Shown: piece by piece, positions 9,872-21,126 of the stretch
How the letters are laid out: each line of letters opens with the position of its first letter
Position numbering within the stretch: position 1 is the first letter of the stretch
Origin: Alphaproteobacteria bacterium
Lineage (GTDB): Bacteria > Pseudomonadota > Alphaproteobacteria > Rhodospirillales > Casp-alpha2
Length of the DNA: 64,000 nucleotides
Reading direction: 5' to 3'
Assembly: GCA_024279135.1 (NCBI GenBank)
Contig: JAJRRU010000022.1
Coordinates: 62,001-126,000 of the forward strand
Notes under the pieces: generated by a model
The model's input: the letters and a program-made list of their open reading frames with translations, nothing else
Databases searched by the model: none
Told to the model about the DNA's origin: nothing
Program-made: the position numbers and the translations under genes

Positions 9872-11938
9872 ATGACCAAGCTTACGATTGATGGACAGGA
9901 AGTAGAAGTCGAAGCAGGCGTTAGCGTCTTGCAGGCCTGTGAGTCCATTGGCATCGAAATACCGCGTTTTTGTTATCATGAACGCCTGTCCATTGCCGGA
10001 AACTGCCGCATGTGTCTGGTTGAAATGGAACGCGCACCCAAACCCATCGCATCATGTGCCATGCCGGCCAGTGAAGGCATGGTGATTACCACAAACAGCC
10101 CCAAAGTTCGCAGGATGCGTCAAAGCGTCATGGAATTCCTGCTCATAAATCATCCCCTTGACTGTCCTATTTGTGATCAGGGCGGCGAATGTGATTTGCA
10201 GGACCAATCCATTGGCTATGGTTTTGATAAATCGCGCTACACCGAAGAAAAGCGCATCGTCGAAGACAAATATATGGGCCCGCTGATCAAAACCAGCATG
10301 ACCCGGTGCATCCAGTGCACTCGTTGTATCCGGTTTGCCCGCGAAATTGCCGGTATCCCTGATATTGGTACCATTGGACGCGGCGAGCATCTGGAAATTG
10401 GCACTTATGTGGAAAAGGCCCTGACCTCGGAACTGTCGGGTAACCTGGTTGATATATGCCCGGTCGGCGCATTGAATTCCGCACCGTATTCCAACAAGGC
10501 CCGCTCGTGGGAAATGCGCAATACGGAAAGCATTGATGTGATGGACGCATTGGGATCTGCGATCCGTATCGACAGCCGGGGCAATGAAATCCTGCGAATT
10601 CAGCCGCGACTGAACGAAGACGTCAATGAAGAATGGATTTCCGATAAAACCCGTTATGCCTGCGATGGCCTGAATAAACGCCGTCTGGACCAACCCTATG
10701 TGAAACGGGACGGTAAACTTCAGCCAGCGACATGGCCGGAAGCTTTCGATGCCATTGCCAAACAGCTTGAAGGCAAGGATGGTTCAAAAATTGCCGCTCT
10801 GGCGGGCGATCAGGCCGATGTGGAATCCATGACCGCCCTGAAAGATCTGATGGGCTCTCTGGGATCGCAAAACATGGACTGTCGCGGTGAAGGCTGGGCG
10901 CTGGATGCTGCGCAACGGGCTTCTTATATCTTTAATACAACCATCGCCGGTATCGAGCAGGCCGACGCCTGTCTGTTGGTCGGAACCAACCCACGTATCG
11001 AAGCACCGGTATTGAATGCCCGTATCCGCAAGCGTTACCTGATGGGTGGATTTTCCGTTGCAGCGATCGGGCCAAATGTTGATCTGACCTATAAACACCA
11101 GAATCTGGGTGCCGGTCCGCAAAGCCTGCACGAAATCGCCGAAGGGCATGGTGAATTTGCCCAGGTTCTTGAAAACGCTGAACGGCCCATGCTGATTATC
11201 GGCATGGGTGCCATCGAACGGGGTGACGGTGCACAGGTACTTTCCCTGGCGCGGCTCATTGCCGAACGGTATGGCATGGTGGTTGATGGCTGGAACGGGT
11301 TTAACGTACTGCAAACCGCTGCTGCCCGTGTCGGCGGCCTGGATGTGGGGTTCGTTCCGCAGCAAGGCTCGCTTGGTCATGGCGGTATTGTTGCCGGGGC
11401 AGCAAACGGCGATATCCATACGGTTTATCTGCTGGCCTGTGACGACTTCGACAGCGCCGCTCTGGAAAACACCTTTGTCATCTATCAGGGCCACCATGGT
11501 GATCGTGGTGCCCACGTAGCCGATGTTATATTGCCCGGCGCGGCCTATACGGAAAAAACCGCAACGTATGTAAATACCGAAGGCCGGGTGCAATTGTCGT
11601 CCCGCGCCGTCTTCCCTCCGGGTGATGCGCGTGAAGACTGGACGATCATCCGCGCTCTTTCTGACGTACTGGGTAAACGGCTGGGTTATGACAGTGCCCC
11701 GCAACTGCGTTCCCGGATGGCCGAAATCAATCCGGTTTTTGCTGCTTATGACACGGTAAGCCCGGCGGCCTGGGGCACCTTTGGCGAATCGGGTAATCTT
11801 GTTGATCTGCCCTTTACCTCAAACATTGAAAATTTCTATATGACGGATCCTATCAGTCGAGCCTCGCAAACCATGGCCGAATGCTCGGATGTGTTTGTCA
11901 CCCAGACACACGGAGGCAAGACAGGGACCAATGGTTGA
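9872..11938 (+). CDS. nuoG: NADH-quinone oxidoreductase subunit G
   Basis: The 75-kDa subunit that passes electrons through several iron-sulfur centres. It has 688 residues. The N-terminal [2Fe-2S] ferredoxin domain (about 1-80) has [15 protein letters not shown]. It is followed by the His/Cys region ([18 protein letters not shown]), a second ferredoxin region ([14 protein letters not shown]) and a molybdopterin-oxidoreductase-like C-terminal half without cofactor function. I take ATG at 9872, with a weak GAG upstream, rather than an upstream in-frame ATG inside nuoF. Confidence 0.95.
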   Translation: MTKLTIDGQEVEVEAGVSVLQACESIGIEIPRFCYHERLSIAGNCRMCLVEMERAPKPIASCAMPASEGMVITTNSPKVRRMRQSVMEFLLINHPLDCPICDQGGECDLQDQSIGYGFDKSRYTEEKRIVEDKYMGPLIKTSMTRCIQCTRCIRFAREIAGIPDIGTIGRGEHLEIGTYVEKALTSELSGNLVDICPVGALNSAPYSNKARSWEMRNTESIDVMDALGSAIRIDSRGNEILRIQPRLNEDVNEEWISDKTRYACDGLNKRRLDQPYVKRDGKLQPATWPEAFDAIAKQLEGKDGSKIAALAGDQADVESMTALKDLMGSLGSQNMDCRGEGWALDAAQRASYIFNTTIAGIEQADACLLVGTNPRIEAPVLNARIRKRYLMGGFSVAAIGPNVDLTYKHQNLGAGPQSLHEIAEGHGEFAQVLENAERPMLIIGMGAIERGDGAQVLSLARLIAERYGMVVDGWNGFNVLQTAAARVGGLDVGFVPQQGSLGHGGIVAGAANGDIHTVYLLACDDFDSAALENTFVIYQGHHGDRGAHVADVILPGAAYTEKTATYVNTEGRVQLSSRAVFPPGDAREDWTIIRALSDVLGKRLGYDSAPQLRSRMAEINPVFAAYDTVSPAAWGTFGESGNLVDLPFTSNIENFYMTDPISRASQTMAECSDVFVTQTHGGKTGTNG

Positions 11939-12977
11939 TTTGTTTATGGAACTCTGGGTCAGCACCATCTGGCCGCTGGCCTGGATCATCATCAAGATCG
12001 TTGCCATTGTCGGCCCGGTGATGCTTTCCGTTGCCTACCTGACACTGGCTGAACGCAAGATTATCGGCGCCATGCAATTGCGCAAAGGCCCCAACGTGGT
12101 TGGCCCGTTTGGGCTGTTACAGCCCATCGCCGATGGCCTCAAGCTGTTTTTGAAGGAAACCATTATTCCAACCGGTGCCAATCGCGCGGTGTTTATTCTG
12201 GCACCGTGTCTGACGCTCATACTGGCCCTGATTGCCTGGTCGGTTATCCCGTTCAGCGCAGGGATGGTGCTGGCTGATCTGAATGTTGGTGTGTTGTTTA
12301 TTTTTGCCGTTTCGTCGCTGGGTGTGTATGGCGTGTTGATGGCTGGCTGGGCATCGAATTCGCTCTATGCGTTCCTCGGGTCGCTGCGTTCTGCGGCCCA
12401 GATGATATCCTACGAACTGGCCATGGGGTTTGCCATGATCACCGTGTTGATGTGTGTCGGCTCGCTGAACCTGAGCGACGTGGTGATGGCGCAAAAAGGC
12501 GATTACGGCATCTTTAACTGGTATGTCTTCCCGTTGTTTCCCATGGCTGTGATCTTCTTTATCGCCACCGTGGCCGAGACCAATCGCCATCCCTTCGATT
12601 TACCCGAAGCGGAGTCAGAGCTGGTTTCCGGATTTAACGTGGAATATTCAGCCATGACGTTTGCCCTGTTTTTCCTGGGTGAATACGCCAACATGATCAT
12701 GATGTCGGCCATGACCTCGATCCTGTTCCTTGGCGGCTGGCTGCCACCGTTTGATATCGCACCGTTTAACTGGTTACCCGGTCCGTTGTGGCTGGCGTTA
12801 AAAATTGCATTCTGCCTGTTTGTGTTTATATGGTTACGAGCATCATTCCCGCGTTACCGCTATGATCAATTAATGCGCCTTGGCTGGAAGGTCTTTTTAC
12901 CGCTGACCCTGGCTGGTGTATTCGTGGTGGCCGGAATTTTGGTGGCTTTTGATCTGGCACCCGGAATGGCAGGATAA
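11931..12977 (+). CDS. nuoH: NADH-quinone oxidoreductase subunit H
   Basis: The membrane subunit that closes the quinone chamber and links it to the proton pumps. It has 348 residues and about eight helices. Typical segments are [16 protein letters not shown] and, in the acidic loop, [17 protein letters not shown]. The start at 11931 overlaps the end of nuoG by 8 nt and gives the family length. An upstream in-frame ATG at 11889 would add a hydrophilic stretch inside nuoG and is rejected. Confidence 0.95.
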   Translation: MVDLFMELWVSTIWPLAWIIIKIVAIVGPVMLSVAYLTLAERKIIGAMQLRKGPNVVGPFGLLQPIADGLKLFLKETIIPTGANRAVFILAPCLTLILALIAWSVIPFSAGMVLADLNVGVLFIFAVSSLGVYGVLMAGWASNSLYAFLGSLRSAAQMISYELAMGFAMITVLMCVGSLNLSDVVMAQKGDYGIFNWYVFPLFPMAVIFFIATVAETNRHPFDLPEAESELVSGFNVEYSAMTFALFFLGEYANMIMMSAMTSILFLGGWLPPFDIAPFNWLPGPLWLALKIAFCLFVFIWLRASFPRYRYDQLMRLGWKVFLPLTLAGVFVVAGILVAFDLAPGMAG

Positions 12978-12988
12978 GGAAAACGATT

Positions 12989-13477
12989 ATGAGCTTTATT
13001 TCTCGCAGTATACGTTCCGTCTTCCTTGTGGAGTTGCTCTCAGGCATGGCCTTGACGTTGCGCTATATGTTCCGTCCGTCAATTACCCTCAATTACCCCT
13101 ATGAAAAGGGATATCTGAGCCCGCGTTTTCGCGGCGAACACGCCCTACGTCGTTATCCCGATGGCGAGGAGCGCTGTATTGCCTGTAAATTGTGCGAGGC
13201 GGTCTGTCCGGCTCAGGCGATTACTATCGAGTCTGAACAGCGCCATGACGGCACGCGCCGCACCACGCGCTACGACATAGACATGCTGAAATGCATTTAT
13301 TGTGGTTTCTGTCAGGAAGCCTGTCCGGTCGATGCCATCGTCGAGGGGCCAAATTTTGAGTACTCCACGGAAACCCGTGAAGAACTGATGTATAACAAGT
13401 CCAAGTTGCTCGCCAATGGCGAACGCTGGGAAACAGAGCTTGCGGCACGGATCAGTGCCGATGCTCCGTACCGTTAA
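12989..13477 (+). CDS. nuoI: NADH-quinone oxidoreductase subunit I
   Basis: A ferredoxin-like subunit (162 residues) with [4Fe-4S] clusters N6a and N6b. The two motifs are Cys63/66/69/73 ([12 protein letters not shown]) and Cys102/105/108/112 ([12 protein letters not shown]). An N-terminal amphipathic region anchors it on the membrane arm. The gap to nuoJ (113 nt) is the largest within the operon, but no promoter or terminator is evident in it. Confidence 0.97.
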   Translation: MSFISRSIRSVFLVELLSGMALTLRYMFRPSITLNYPYEKGYLSPRFRGEHALRRYPDGEERCIACKLCEAVCPAQAITIESEQRHDGTRRTTRYDIDMLKCIYCGFCQEACPVDAIVEGPNFEYSTETREELMYNKSKLLANGERWETELAARISADAPYR

Positions 13478-13590
13478 TAGACAAATAAGAGTTAATACGT
13501 ATTGAAACGACTAATACATGAGGAGCATTGGGGGAGCATGACGAACATTGCGACCGGCAACGACGCGATAACGAAGGGGGAAACAGCCAT

Positions 13591-14196
13591 ATGGTAGCTT
13601 CTCTTGCATTCTATCTGTTTGCGATCATAACCGTTGCCGCATCGGTGATGGTTATTACCGCCCGTAATCCTGTGCATTCCGTCCTGTTCCTTATACTGGC
13701 GTTTTTCAATTCGGCCGGGTTGTTTATCCTGCTGGGCGCGGAATTTTTGGCTATGACCCTGATCATCGTCTATGTGGGGGCTGTGGCCGTCCTGTTCATG
13801 TTTGTGGTTATGATGCTCGACGTCAACTTCGTGGAACTGCGCCAGGGTTTCCTGGATTACCTGCCCATAGGCGGCACGGTCGCTTTCATCTTGCTGGCTG
13901 AATTGGCCATGGTGCTCGGTGGCTGGATTATCTCGCCTCAGGCGGCCTCAAGCGGTGCTGCGCCGATCCCGGCAGATTTGACCAATACCCACGCCATCGG
14001 GCGCATCCTTTATACAGATTATCTATACCTGTTCCAGGGCGCCGGCATGATCCTGCTGATCGCCATGGTGGGTGCCATTGTGCTGACCCACCGTCGACGC
14101 AAAGGTGTGCGTAAACAGGTCATCGCCGACCAGATCGCGCGCCGTCCGGAAGATACCATTAAAATGGTCAAAGTAGAATCGGGGAAGGGCATCTGA
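13591..14196 (+). CDS. nuoJ: NADH-quinone oxidoreductase subunit J
   Basis: A membrane subunit of 201 residues with five helices. The third helix region [20 protein letters not shown], the conserved segment that takes part in proton coupling, is clear. ATG 13591 has AAGGGGG (13574-13580) 10 nt upstream. An in-frame ATG at 13528 would prefix a charged, non-family stretch. It overlaps nuoK by one base. Confidence 0.94.
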   Translation: MVASLAFYLFAIITVAASVMVITARNPVHSVLFLILAFFNSAGLFILLGAEFLAMTLIIVYVGAVAVLFMFVVMMLDVNFVELRQGFLDYLPIGGTVAFILLAELAMVLGGWIISPQAASSGAAPIPADLTNTHAIGRILYTDYLYLFQGAGMILLIAMVGAIVLTHRRRKGVRKQVIADQIARRPEDTIKMVKVESGKGI

Positions 14197-14507
14197 TGTT
14201 TGAAATCGGTCTATCCCATTATCTGACAGTCGCCGCCATTGTTTTTACAATCGGTGTGTTCGGAATTTTTATTAACCGCAAGAACATCATCGTTATCATG
14301 ATGTCGATCGAATTGATGCTGCTCGCCGTAAATATCAATCTGGTGGCTTTTTCGACCACCTTGCAGGATCTGGTCGGCCAGGTCTTTGCGATATTTGTGT
14401 TGACGGTTGCGGCTGCCGAGGCAGCTATCGGACTTGCAATACTTGTCATCTACTTCCGCAACCGTGGTTCCATCGCGGTTGAGGACATCGATTTGATGAA
14501 GGGCTAG
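14196..14507 (+). CDS. nuoK: NADH-quinone oxidoreductase subunit K
   Basis: A small MrpC-like proton-channel subunit, 103 residues and three helices. The conserved membrane glutamates are visible in [12 protein letters not shown] and [12 protein letters not shown]. The start overlaps the nuoJ stop (TGATG); nuoL begins 9 nt after its end. Confidence 0.96.
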   Translation: MFEIGLSHYLTVAAIVFTIGVFGIFINRKNIIVIMMSIELMLLAVNINLVAFSTTLQDLVGQVFAIFVLTVAAAEAAIGLAILVIYFRNRGSIAVEDIDLMKG

Positions 14508-14516
14508 GGAACACGC

Positions 14517-16481
14517 ATGATTATCAAAGCCGTCGTTTTTCTGCCGCTTTTTGCCGCAATTATTGCCGGAATTCTGGCGTTTATGCGTCATGGCAATGAC
14601 AGCGAAAGCAGCCGCCGGGTCGATACCATGTCGCAATGGATCACCAGTGGCGGGCTGTTGCTGTCGGCCGTATTCGCTACGCTGGTATTTATCGATGTCG
14701 GTCTCAATGGCAACGCCAGGACCATTCACCTTTTCACCTGGATTGATTCCGGCTCGTTCGATGTGGCGTGGGCCCTGAAGGTCGATACCCTGACCGCCGT
14801 GATGATGATCGTCGTGACCTACGTCTCGGCAATGGTTCATGTATATTCCATCGGTTATATGCATCACGACCACCACGTCCCGCGTTTCATGTGTTATCTC
14901 AGCCTGTTTACGTTCTTTATGCTGACGCTGATCACGGCCGATAATCTGGTCCAGATGTTCTTTGGCTGGGAAGGCGTGGGCTTGTGTTCGTACCTGTTGA
15001 TCGGTTTCTGGTATCACAAACCATCGGCCAATGCGGCAGCCATCAAGGCTTTTGTGGTTAACCGTGTGGGTGACTTCGGTTTTGCCCTGGGCATCTTTGC
15101 CGTCTACATGATTTTTGATACGGTCCATCTCGATACGATCTTTGCCACGGCACCGGAAAAAGCCGACACCATGCTGGTGGTCTTCGGGTATGAATTCCAC
15201 GCCCTGACCATTGCGTGTCTGCTGTTGTTTGTGGGGGCCATGGGTAAATCAGCCCAGCTCGGCCTGCACACCTGGTTGCCGGACGCCATGGAAGGGCCAA
15301 CCCCGGTTTCCGCCCTGATCCATGCAGCGACCATGGTCACGGCCGGGGTGTTCATGGTTGCCCGCCTGTCACCGATTTTCGAGTATTCTGATCTGGCGCT
15401 GACGGTGGTGACCATTGTAGGGGCCTCGACGGCGATCTTTGCCGCGACCATTGCGTGTACGCAAAACGATATCAAGCGGGTGATTGCCTATTCCACGTGT
15501 TCCCAACTCGGTTATATGTTCTTCGCCCTCGGTGTATCGGCTTATTCCGCCGGTATCTTCCATTTGATGACCCATGGTTTTTTCAAGGCCTTGTTATTCC
15601 TTGGTGCCGGTTCGGTCATTCATGCCATGTCGGACGAACAGGACATGCGCAAGATGGGCGGTATCTGGAAACTGATCCCGGTGACCTACGGTTTGATGTG
15701 GATTGGCAATCTGGCCCTGGCCGGTATCCCGCCATTTGCCGGTTATTATTCCAAGGATATCGTGCTGGAGGCAGCCTATGGAGCCCACACAGGTGTGGGT
15801 AGTTACGCATTCTATATGGGATTGCTAGCCGCCTTGCTGACTGCATTTTATTCCTGGCGTCTGTTGTTCATGACATTCCACGGGAGCCCACGGGCCGACG
15901 AAAAGGTCATGGCCCATGTCCATGAAAGCCCCAAAGTCATCCTGTTTCCGCTGATGTTTCTGGCCACCGGTGCCGTGTTGTCGGGGTGGGCCGGGTATTC
16001 ATACTTCGTCGGAGAGGGTGCCGTTGAGTTCTGGGGCAATTCCCTGCTGATTCTTGATAGCCATCCGGCTCTGGAAAATGCCCATCATGTTCCCATGTTG
16101 GTTAAATACGCACCGTTGATTGTCGGGGTGATCGGGATCGGGCTGGCTTATGTGCTTTATATCAAGCGTCCTGACCTGCCCGGGAAAATTGCTGCAAGCA
16201 TTCCAACCATTTATGCCATTTCGTTTAATAAATGGTATTTCGATGAGCTGTACGACCGTATCTTTGTCCGCCCGGCGTTTTATCTGGGGCGCAATCTGTG
16301 GAAGGTCGGCGATGGTACATTGATCGATGGCCTCGGTCCGGATGGTATTTCTTCTGCGGTACGTATAATGGCTCGTCGAGCTGCCGCCCTTCAAACGGGT
16401 TACCTCTATCACTACGCCTTCGCCATGTTGTGCGGTGCGGTGGTGCTGGTTTCCTGGTATTTGTTCTCAAACGTCGGATGA
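14517..16481 (+). CDS. nuoL: NADH-quinone oxidoreductase subunit L
   Basis: The distal antiporter-like proton pump with the long lateral helix. It has 654 residues and about 16 helices. The family core GWEGVGLCSYLLIGFWY and the KSAQLGLHTWLPDAMEGPTP segment, with its conserved Lys, are present. The hydrophilic C-terminal stretch and last helix match the lateral-helix architecture. Confidence 0.96.
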   Translation: MIIKAVVFLPLFAAIIAGILAFMRHGNDSESSRRVDTMSQWITSGGLLLSAVFATLVFIDVGLNGNARTIHLFTWIDSGSFDVAWALKVDTLTAVMMIVVTYVSAMVHVYSIGYMHHDHHVPRFMCYLSLFTFFMLTLITADNLVQMFFGWEGVGLCSYLLIGFWYHKPSANAAAIKAFVVNRVGDFGFALGIFAVYMIFDTVHLDTIFATAPEKADTMLVVFGYEFHALTIACLLLFVGAMGKSAQLGLHTWLPDAMEGPTPVSALIHAATMVTAGVFMVARLSPIFEYSDLALTVVTIVGASTAIFAATIACTQNDIKRVIAYSTCSQLGYMFFALGVSAYSAGIFHLMTHGFFKALLFLGAGSVIHAMSDEQDMRKMGGIWKLIPVTYGLMWIGNLALAGIPPFAGYYSKDIVLEAAYGAHTGVGSYAFYMGLLAALLTAFYSWRLLFMTFHGSPRADEKVMAHVHESPKVILFPLMFLATGAVLSGWAGYSYFVGEGAVEFWGNSLLILDSHPALENAHHVPMLVKYAPLIVGVIGIGLAYVLYIKRPDLPGKIAASIPTIYAISFNKWYFDELYDRIFVRPAFYLGRNLWKVGDGTLIDGLGPDGISSAVRIMARRAAALQTGYLYHYAFAMLCGAVVLVSWYLFSNVG

Positions 16482-16487
16482 TCCTTT

Positions 16488-18002
16488 ATGGCTGAATTTC
16501 CTATTCTGTCGCTTTTGATTTTTATGCCGCTGATCGGTGCCGGATTTATTCTGGCTATTCGCGGGGATGAAGAAGTCGTCGCCCAGAACGCCCGTAACGT
16601 GGCGCTCTGGACTTCTGCGGTTACTTTTATCCTGTCTTTGTTCCTGTGGAACGGGTTTGATCAGAGCACGGCAGACTTCCAGTTCATCGAGAAATATGAA
16701 TGGATGCCATCGTTTGGTATTTCCTATCATCTCGGTCTGGATGGTATATCCGTCCTTTTCGTGTTGTTGACCACCTTGCTGACGCCGATCTGTATTCTGG
16801 CCAGCTGGACCTCCATCAAGGATCGGGTCAAGGAGTACATGATTTCCTTCCTGATTTTGGAAACCATGATGATCGGCATGTTCAGTGCCCTGGACATCAT
16901 GATTTTCTATATCTTCTTCGAGGCCGTATTGATCCCCATGTTCCTGATTATCGGGGTCTGGGGTGGCAAGCGCCGGGTCTATGCGGCTTTCAAATTATTC
17001 CTGTATACCCTGCTTGGCTCGGTATTGATGTTGCTGGCGATTTTCGTGATGTATGCCAATGCCGGAACCACGGATATGACGGTGTTGTTGACCCACGCAT
17101 TCCCGGCTGAAATCCAGCCCTGGTTGTGGCTCGCTTTCTTTGCATCGTTTGCCGTCAAGGTGCCCATGTGGCCTGTTCATACCTGGCTGCCCGATGCTCA
17201 TGTGGAAGCCCCCACGGCCGGTTCTGTCATTCTGGCTGGTGTGTTGTTGAAATTCGGCGGTTACGGGTTCCTGCGGTTCTCGCTGCCTATGATGCCCCTT
17301 GCATCGGCTGACTTTGCCCCGTTGATTTATGCCTTGAGTATCATAGCGGTGGTTTATACCTCTCTGGTCGCCCTGGCGCAGGAAGACATGAAGAAGCTGA
17401 TCGCGTATTCCTCCATTGCCCATATGGGGTTCGTTACCGCAGGCACGTTCACCCTGACCACCCAGGGCATCGAGGGCGCAATTTATGTGATGTTGAGCCA
17501 TGGTGTTGTCTCAGCCGCCCTGTTCCTGATCGTCGGTGTTGTTTATGACCGGATACATTCACGGGAAATATCCGATTATGGCGGGCTGGTCGAACGAATG
17601 CCTACGTATGCCCTGTTTTTCATGGTCTTCATGCTGGCCTCCATCGGATTGCCTGGAACCGGCGGATTTGTCGGTGAAATTCTGGTCCTTGTAGGTTTGT
17701 TTGCCGTTAATACCTGGGTCGCAGCATTTTGTGCGCTGGGTGTTATCCTGGGCGCGGCCTATATGCTGTATCTCTATCGCCGGGTTATTTTCGGGAAACT
17801 GACCAAAGAAAGCCTGAAGCAGATCGCCGATATGAACAGACGCGAGGTCGTTATCTTTACCCCGTTACTGGTGATCACACTGTGGATGGGGATTTATCCG
17901 CCTGCCTTCCTGGACTTTATGCATGTCTCGGTAGCAAACCTTATTGAACACGTACAAACAGCTCAAGCCGCGGCCGGTATGCTCGTCGCAGTTTCTCCGT
18001 AA
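16488..18002 (+). CDS. nuoM: NADH-quinone oxidoreductase subunit M
   Basis: An antiporter-like proton-pumping subunit, 504 residues and about 14 helices. It has the conserved [13 protein letters not shown] (key membrane Glu) and [20 protein letters not shown] (channel Lys and broken helix). It starts 6 nt after nuoL. Confidence 0.96.
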   Translation: MAEFPILSLLIFMPLIGAGFILAIRGDEEVVAQNARNVALWTSAVTFILSLFLWNGFDQSTADFQFIEKYEWMPSFGISYHLGLDGISVLFVLLTTLLTPICILASWTSIKDRVKEYMISFLILETMMIGMFSALDIMIFYIFFEAVLIPMFLIIGVWGGKRRVYAAFKLFLYTLLGSVLMLLAIFVMYANAGTTDMTVLLTHAFPAEIQPWLWLAFFASFAVKVPMWPVHTWLPDAHVEAPTAGSVILAGVLLKFGGYGFLRFSLPMMPLASADFAPLIYALSIIAVVYTSLVALAQEDMKKLIAYSSIAHMGFVTAGTFTLTTQGIEGAIYVMLSHGVVSAALFLIVGVVYDRIHSREISDYGGLVERMPTYALFFMVFMLASIGLPGTGGFVGEILVLVGLFAVNTWVAAFCALGVILGAAYMLYLYRRVIFGKLTKESLKQIADMNRREVVIFTPLLVITLWMGIYPPAFLDFMHVSVANLIEHVQTAQAAAGMLVAVSP

Positions 18003-18023
18003 TTGAGCAAGAGGTAAAGAGCA

Positions 18024-19499
18024 ATGCCCATGAGTGAATTTCCTAATCTGATACCGGCGATGCCTGAGATTTTTCTTAGCATCACCATCATGGTGTTGTT
18101 GATGGTCGGTGTTTTCCAGAATTCAGATACGGTCGAAACCTCTGTGCGGGTCAATCGTCAGATACTCTCTCTCAGTGTTATAGCGTTGATTGTTACCGGA
18201 TTTCTGGTGCTTAGCGTTTCGGGACCGACAATCACCACCTTCAACGATCTGTTTATTCTTGACCCGTTTGCCACGTTCAGCAAAATCCTGGTCCTGATCG
18301 GCGCTGCCCTGACCTTGTATATCTCGCGTAGTTATCTGGAATTGCACCAGATGGCGCGTTTTGAATTCGGTGTGCTGGCCTTGTGTGCCACCCTGGGCAT
18401 GATGATGATGATTTCGGCTAACGATCTGATGTCGTTGTATGTTGGTCTGGAAATTCAATCGCTTTCGCTCTATGTGATCGCCGCCTTCCGCCGTGACGAT
18501 CTACGCTCTACCGAAGCCGGTCTGAAGTACTTTGTGCTGGGTGCGCTGGCATCGGGTATGTTGTTGTATGGCAGCTCGCTGGTTTACGGTTTTGCCGGTA
18601 GCACCAGTTTCGCGGTTCTGGCAGACACCTTCGCCCAGTCAGATGGTGCCCCGGCGGTCGGTGTTATTATCGGTATCGTGTTTATTCTGGCCGGTTTGGC
18701 TTTCAAGGTCTCGGCTGTTCCTTTCCATATGTGGACACCCGATGTTTATGAAGGTGCGCCCACACCAGTCACGGCCTTTTTCGCCGTCGCCCCAAAGGTC
18801 GCGGCCATTGCCCTGTTCATGCGGGTCATGGTCGGCCCGTTCGGTGAGCTTGATGACCAGTGGCAGCAAATCGTCTGGCTGGTCGCCATTGCCTCAATGG
18901 TATTGGGCTCGCTGGCGGCTATTAACCAGACCAATATCAAACGTATGATGGCGTACAGCTCCATCGGCCATATCGGTTTTGCCCTGATCGGTCTGTGCAT
19001 CGGCAATCAGGCCGGTATTCAAAGCGTGCTGGTCTATATGGGGATTTATGTATTTATGACCGTGGGCACCTTTGCCTGTATTTTGTGTATGCGCCGGGGG
19101 GACCGCATGGTCGAGGATATCAGCGAACTGGCCGGGTTATCCAAAAGCCGCCCGTTGCTGGCGCTGGCCCTGACCATCTTCATGTTCTCCATGGCGGGTA
19201 TTCCGCCACTGGCCGGATTTTTCGGTAAATTATATATTTTCCTGGCCGCCATTGATGCCGAACTATATGGACTGGCCATCATTGGTGTTTTATCCAGCGT
19301 GGTTGGATCGTTCTATTACCTGCGCATTGTCAAGGTCGTGTATTTTGATGAGCCCGGTGACGCTTTCGATCAACCCATTCCAAAATCCATCGTCACTGTT
19401 CTGGTGGGAACCACGGTCCTGGTTGTCTTTTTCATCTTTTATCCGGCACCGTTGCTCGACAGTGCGGCGGCCGCTGCGGCGTCCTTGATCGGTGGATGA
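18024..19499 (+). CDS. nuoN: NADH-quinone oxidoreductase subunit N
   Basis: The third antiporter-like subunit, 491 residues. It has the signature [18 protein letters not shown] and [20 protein letters not shown], with the conserved pumping Lys. A second ATG two codons in (18030) is possible. It is the last complex I gene and overlaps birA by 8 nt, so the operon continues into cofactor and RNA-processing genes. Confidence 0.95.
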   Translation: MPMSEFPNLIPAMPEIFLSITIMVLLMVGVFQNSDTVETSVRVNRQILSLSVIALIVTGFLVLSVSGPTITTFNDLFILDPFATFSKILVLIGAALTLYISRSYLELHQMARFEFGVLALCATLGMMMMISANDLMSLYVGLEIQSLSLYVIAAFRRDDLRSTEAGLKYFVLGALASGMLLYGSSLVYGFAGSTSFAVLADTFAQSDGAPAVGVIIGIVFILAGLAFKVSAVPFHMWTPDVYEGAPTPVTAFFAVAPKVAAIALFMRVMVGPFGELDDQWQQIVWLVAIASMVLGSLAAINQTNIKRMMAYSSIGHIGFALIGLCIGNQAGIQSVLVYMGIYVFMTVGTFACILCMRRGDRMVEDISELAGLSKSRPLLALALTIFMFSMAGIPPLAGFFGKLYIFLAAIDAELYGLAIIGVLSSVVGSFYYLRIVKVVYFDEPGDAFDQPIPKSIVTVLVGTTVLVVFFIFYPAPLLDSAAAAAASLIGG

Positions 19500-20340
19500 T
19501 ACGACAAACCTGCCCCATGGCTATAACCTGATATCCTATTCGAGCCTGGACAGTACCAATGACGAGGCTCTGCGTCTGCTCGCCGGTAACCACACATCGC
19601 TGGACAAATCCGTTATTTGTGCCGCCGAGCAAACCGCTGCCCGGGGCCGACGTGGTCGCTCGTGGTCTGCCCCTTTGGGTAATCTGTATTGTTCGCTCAT
19701 CCTGACCCCCCGTGTTGAAATAGCTGATTTACCCCAATTGGGTTACGTGGCGGCCCTGGCTATCGTCCAGGTGTTAAAAGAACTGTGCCCGGCGGGCTGT
19801 GATGTGGCCTGTAAGTGGCCCAATGATGTGTTGATAAACGGGCGTAAAGTTTCCGGGGTGTTGCTGGAAACCTCCCATGAGGCCCATGTGACCCATGCAT
19901 CAGCCAATGTATCAGCCAATGCAGCCAATGTTTCAGCCAATGCGATTGTGGTCGGTGTGGGGATAAATATATCGTCCTTTCCGCAAAATACCCCGTATAA
20001 AGCGACCAGCATGAACCAGGAAGGTGCCAGTGATCTGTCGCCGCCCCTTGTACTGGCGCGGTTTATCCACCATTTTGATTACTGGCTGGTTGCGTGGCAG
20101 TCCAGGGGATTTGGCCCGCTGCGCAACGCCTGGCTTGCCTGTGCAGCGGGTTTGCAGCAAAAAATTCTGGTTCGGCTGGAAAATCAGGAACTTTCGGGTA
20201 TCTTCAAAGGTATCGATCAGTCGGGTGCCTTAATTTTGCAACAGGACGGCAATGACAAACAGCGCCTCATCACCGTCGGTGATGTATTCTTTCCCGATCC
20301 GTCATGCAGTGGAAACACAGACAATGCTTCTCGCCATTAA
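19492..20340 (+). CDS. birA: Biotin--[acetyl-CoA-carboxylase] ligase (class I BirA)
   Basis: Attaches biotin to carboxylase carrier domains through biotinyl-AMP. The motif [10 protein letters not shown] is the biotin/AMP-binding loop, WPNDVLI is the central motif, and KVSGVLLE and GVGINIS follow. There is no N-terminal helix-turn-helix, so this is an enzyme only, not a repressor. It has 282 residues. The start is GTG 19492, overlapping nuoN; the ATG at 19496 is out of frame. An in-frame Ala/Ser/Asn-rich repeat (about residues 128-151) lies in the surface loop between KVSGVLLE and GVGIN. Confidence 0.9.
   Translation: MDDTTNLPHGYNLISYSSLDSTNDEALRLLAGNHTSLDKSVICAAEQTAARGRRGRSWSAPLGNLYCSLILTPRVEIADLPQLGYVAALAIVQVLKELCPAGCDVACKWPNDVLINGRKVSGVLLETSHEAHVTHASANVSANAANVSANAIVVGVGINISSFPQNTPYKATSMNQEGASDLSPPLVLARFIHHFDYWLVAWQSRGFGPLRNAWLACAAGLQQKILVRLENQELSGIFKGIDQSGALILQQDGNDKQRLITVGDVFFPDPSCSGNTDNASRH
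19874..19942 (+). repeat. Two adjacent 9-bp-period tandem tracts inside birA
   Basis: CCCATG occurs at 19874, 19883 and 19892 (period 9). The unit CAGCCAATG then occurs four times, at 19901, 19913, 19922 and 19934 (steps 12, 9, 12). All steps are multiples of three, so copy changes would lengthen or shorten the protein without a frameshift. The tracts encode a His-containing run followed by Ser-Ala-Asn repeats. Confidence 0.9.
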
Positions 20341-21124
20341 TGTTAACAATACAAACGTAAAATTCGCCATCTATGATGGTGATACCATGGCCGGGCAATG
20401 GCGCATCGCCATGAAACCAACACGCACGTCCGATGAATACGCGGTGTGGCTGACACAGCTCATGGCCCTGAAAGACCTCAACCCATCCCATATTGATCAT
20501 GCGATCATTGCCAATGTAGTGCCCCAGGCGATGTTTGAGATTAAAACATTGTGCCGGACATATTTTGGCTGTGACCCTCGGGTGATCGGCGACAAGGATG
20601 TTGATCTGAACATCTCGGTAAAAATCGATCAGCCGAATGAAGCAGGCGCGGACCGTCTGGTTAACGCCGTGGCTGGTTTCAAGTTCTATGGCGGCCCGCT
20701 GATCATCGTCGATTTCGGCACGGCGACCACCTTTGATGTGATTAATCAGGACGGCGATTATATCGGCGGCATTATCGCTCCGGGCATTAATCTTAGTGTG
20801 GAGGCACTGTACGTGGCGGCGGCAAAATTGCCACGCATTGCTATTGAGCGACCCAGACACATCATCGGACAGAATACGGTTGATGCCATGAAATCCGGTG
20901 TATACTGGGGCTATATCGGACTGATAGAAGGCCTGATAGAGCGTATTCGCCAGCAATATAACAAAGACCATGGTGAGGCGAACATGAAGGTGATCGTTAC
21001 CGGCGGGCTGGCCCCGTTGTTCGTCGATGCGACAGATGTTTTTGATGTCATCGATGTGGATATCACCATGAAAGGCCTGTTGGAAATTCATCGCAACAAT
21101 ATGACGGACAAAGGATCTCAATAA
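20324..21124 (+). CDS. coaX: Type III pantothenate kinase (CoaX) with altered first motif
   Basis: Catalyses the first step of coenzyme A synthesis, ATP-dependent phosphorylation of pantothenate. It has 266 residues, the family size. The start ATG 20324 overlaps the end of birA by 17 nt and fits the family N terminus (MLLAI). GADRLVNAVAGF, VDFGTATTFD and IIAPG are intact. The first phosphate-binding motif, normally D-x-G-N-T, reads N6-V-N8-N-T, so both the usual catalytic Asp and the following Gly are Asn. Some alphaproteobacterial CoaX proteins are known to vary here, so it may still be active. Confidence 0.88.
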   Translation: MLLAINVNNTNVKFAIYDGDTMAGQWRIAMKPTRTSDEYAVWLTQLMALKDLNPSHIDHAIIANVVPQAMFEIKTLCRTYFGCDPRVIGDKDVDLNISVKIDQPNEAGADRLVNAVAGFKFYGGPLIIVDFGTATTFDVINQDGDYIGGIIAPGINLSVEALYVAAAKLPRIAIERPRHIIGQNTVDAMKSGVYWGYIGLIEGLIERIRQQYNKDHGEANMKVIVTGGLAPLFVDATDVFDVIDVDITMKGLLEIHRNNMTDKGSQ

Positions 21125-21126
21125 AT

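Noticed and set aside
10784-11704. 306-codon minus-strand open frame opposite nuoG
   Set aside because: Composition typical of an antisense frame and no domain; nuoG is certain.
14211-15200. 329-codon minus-strand open frame opposite nuoK and nuoL
   Set aside because: It is very rich in His, Gln and Arg with no recognisable domain, and lies antisense to conserved genes, so it is a codon-bias shadow.
20270-21121. 283-codon minus-strand open frame opposite coaX
   Set aside because: Antisense shadow: no family resemblance, no RBS, and coaX on the other strand is clear.
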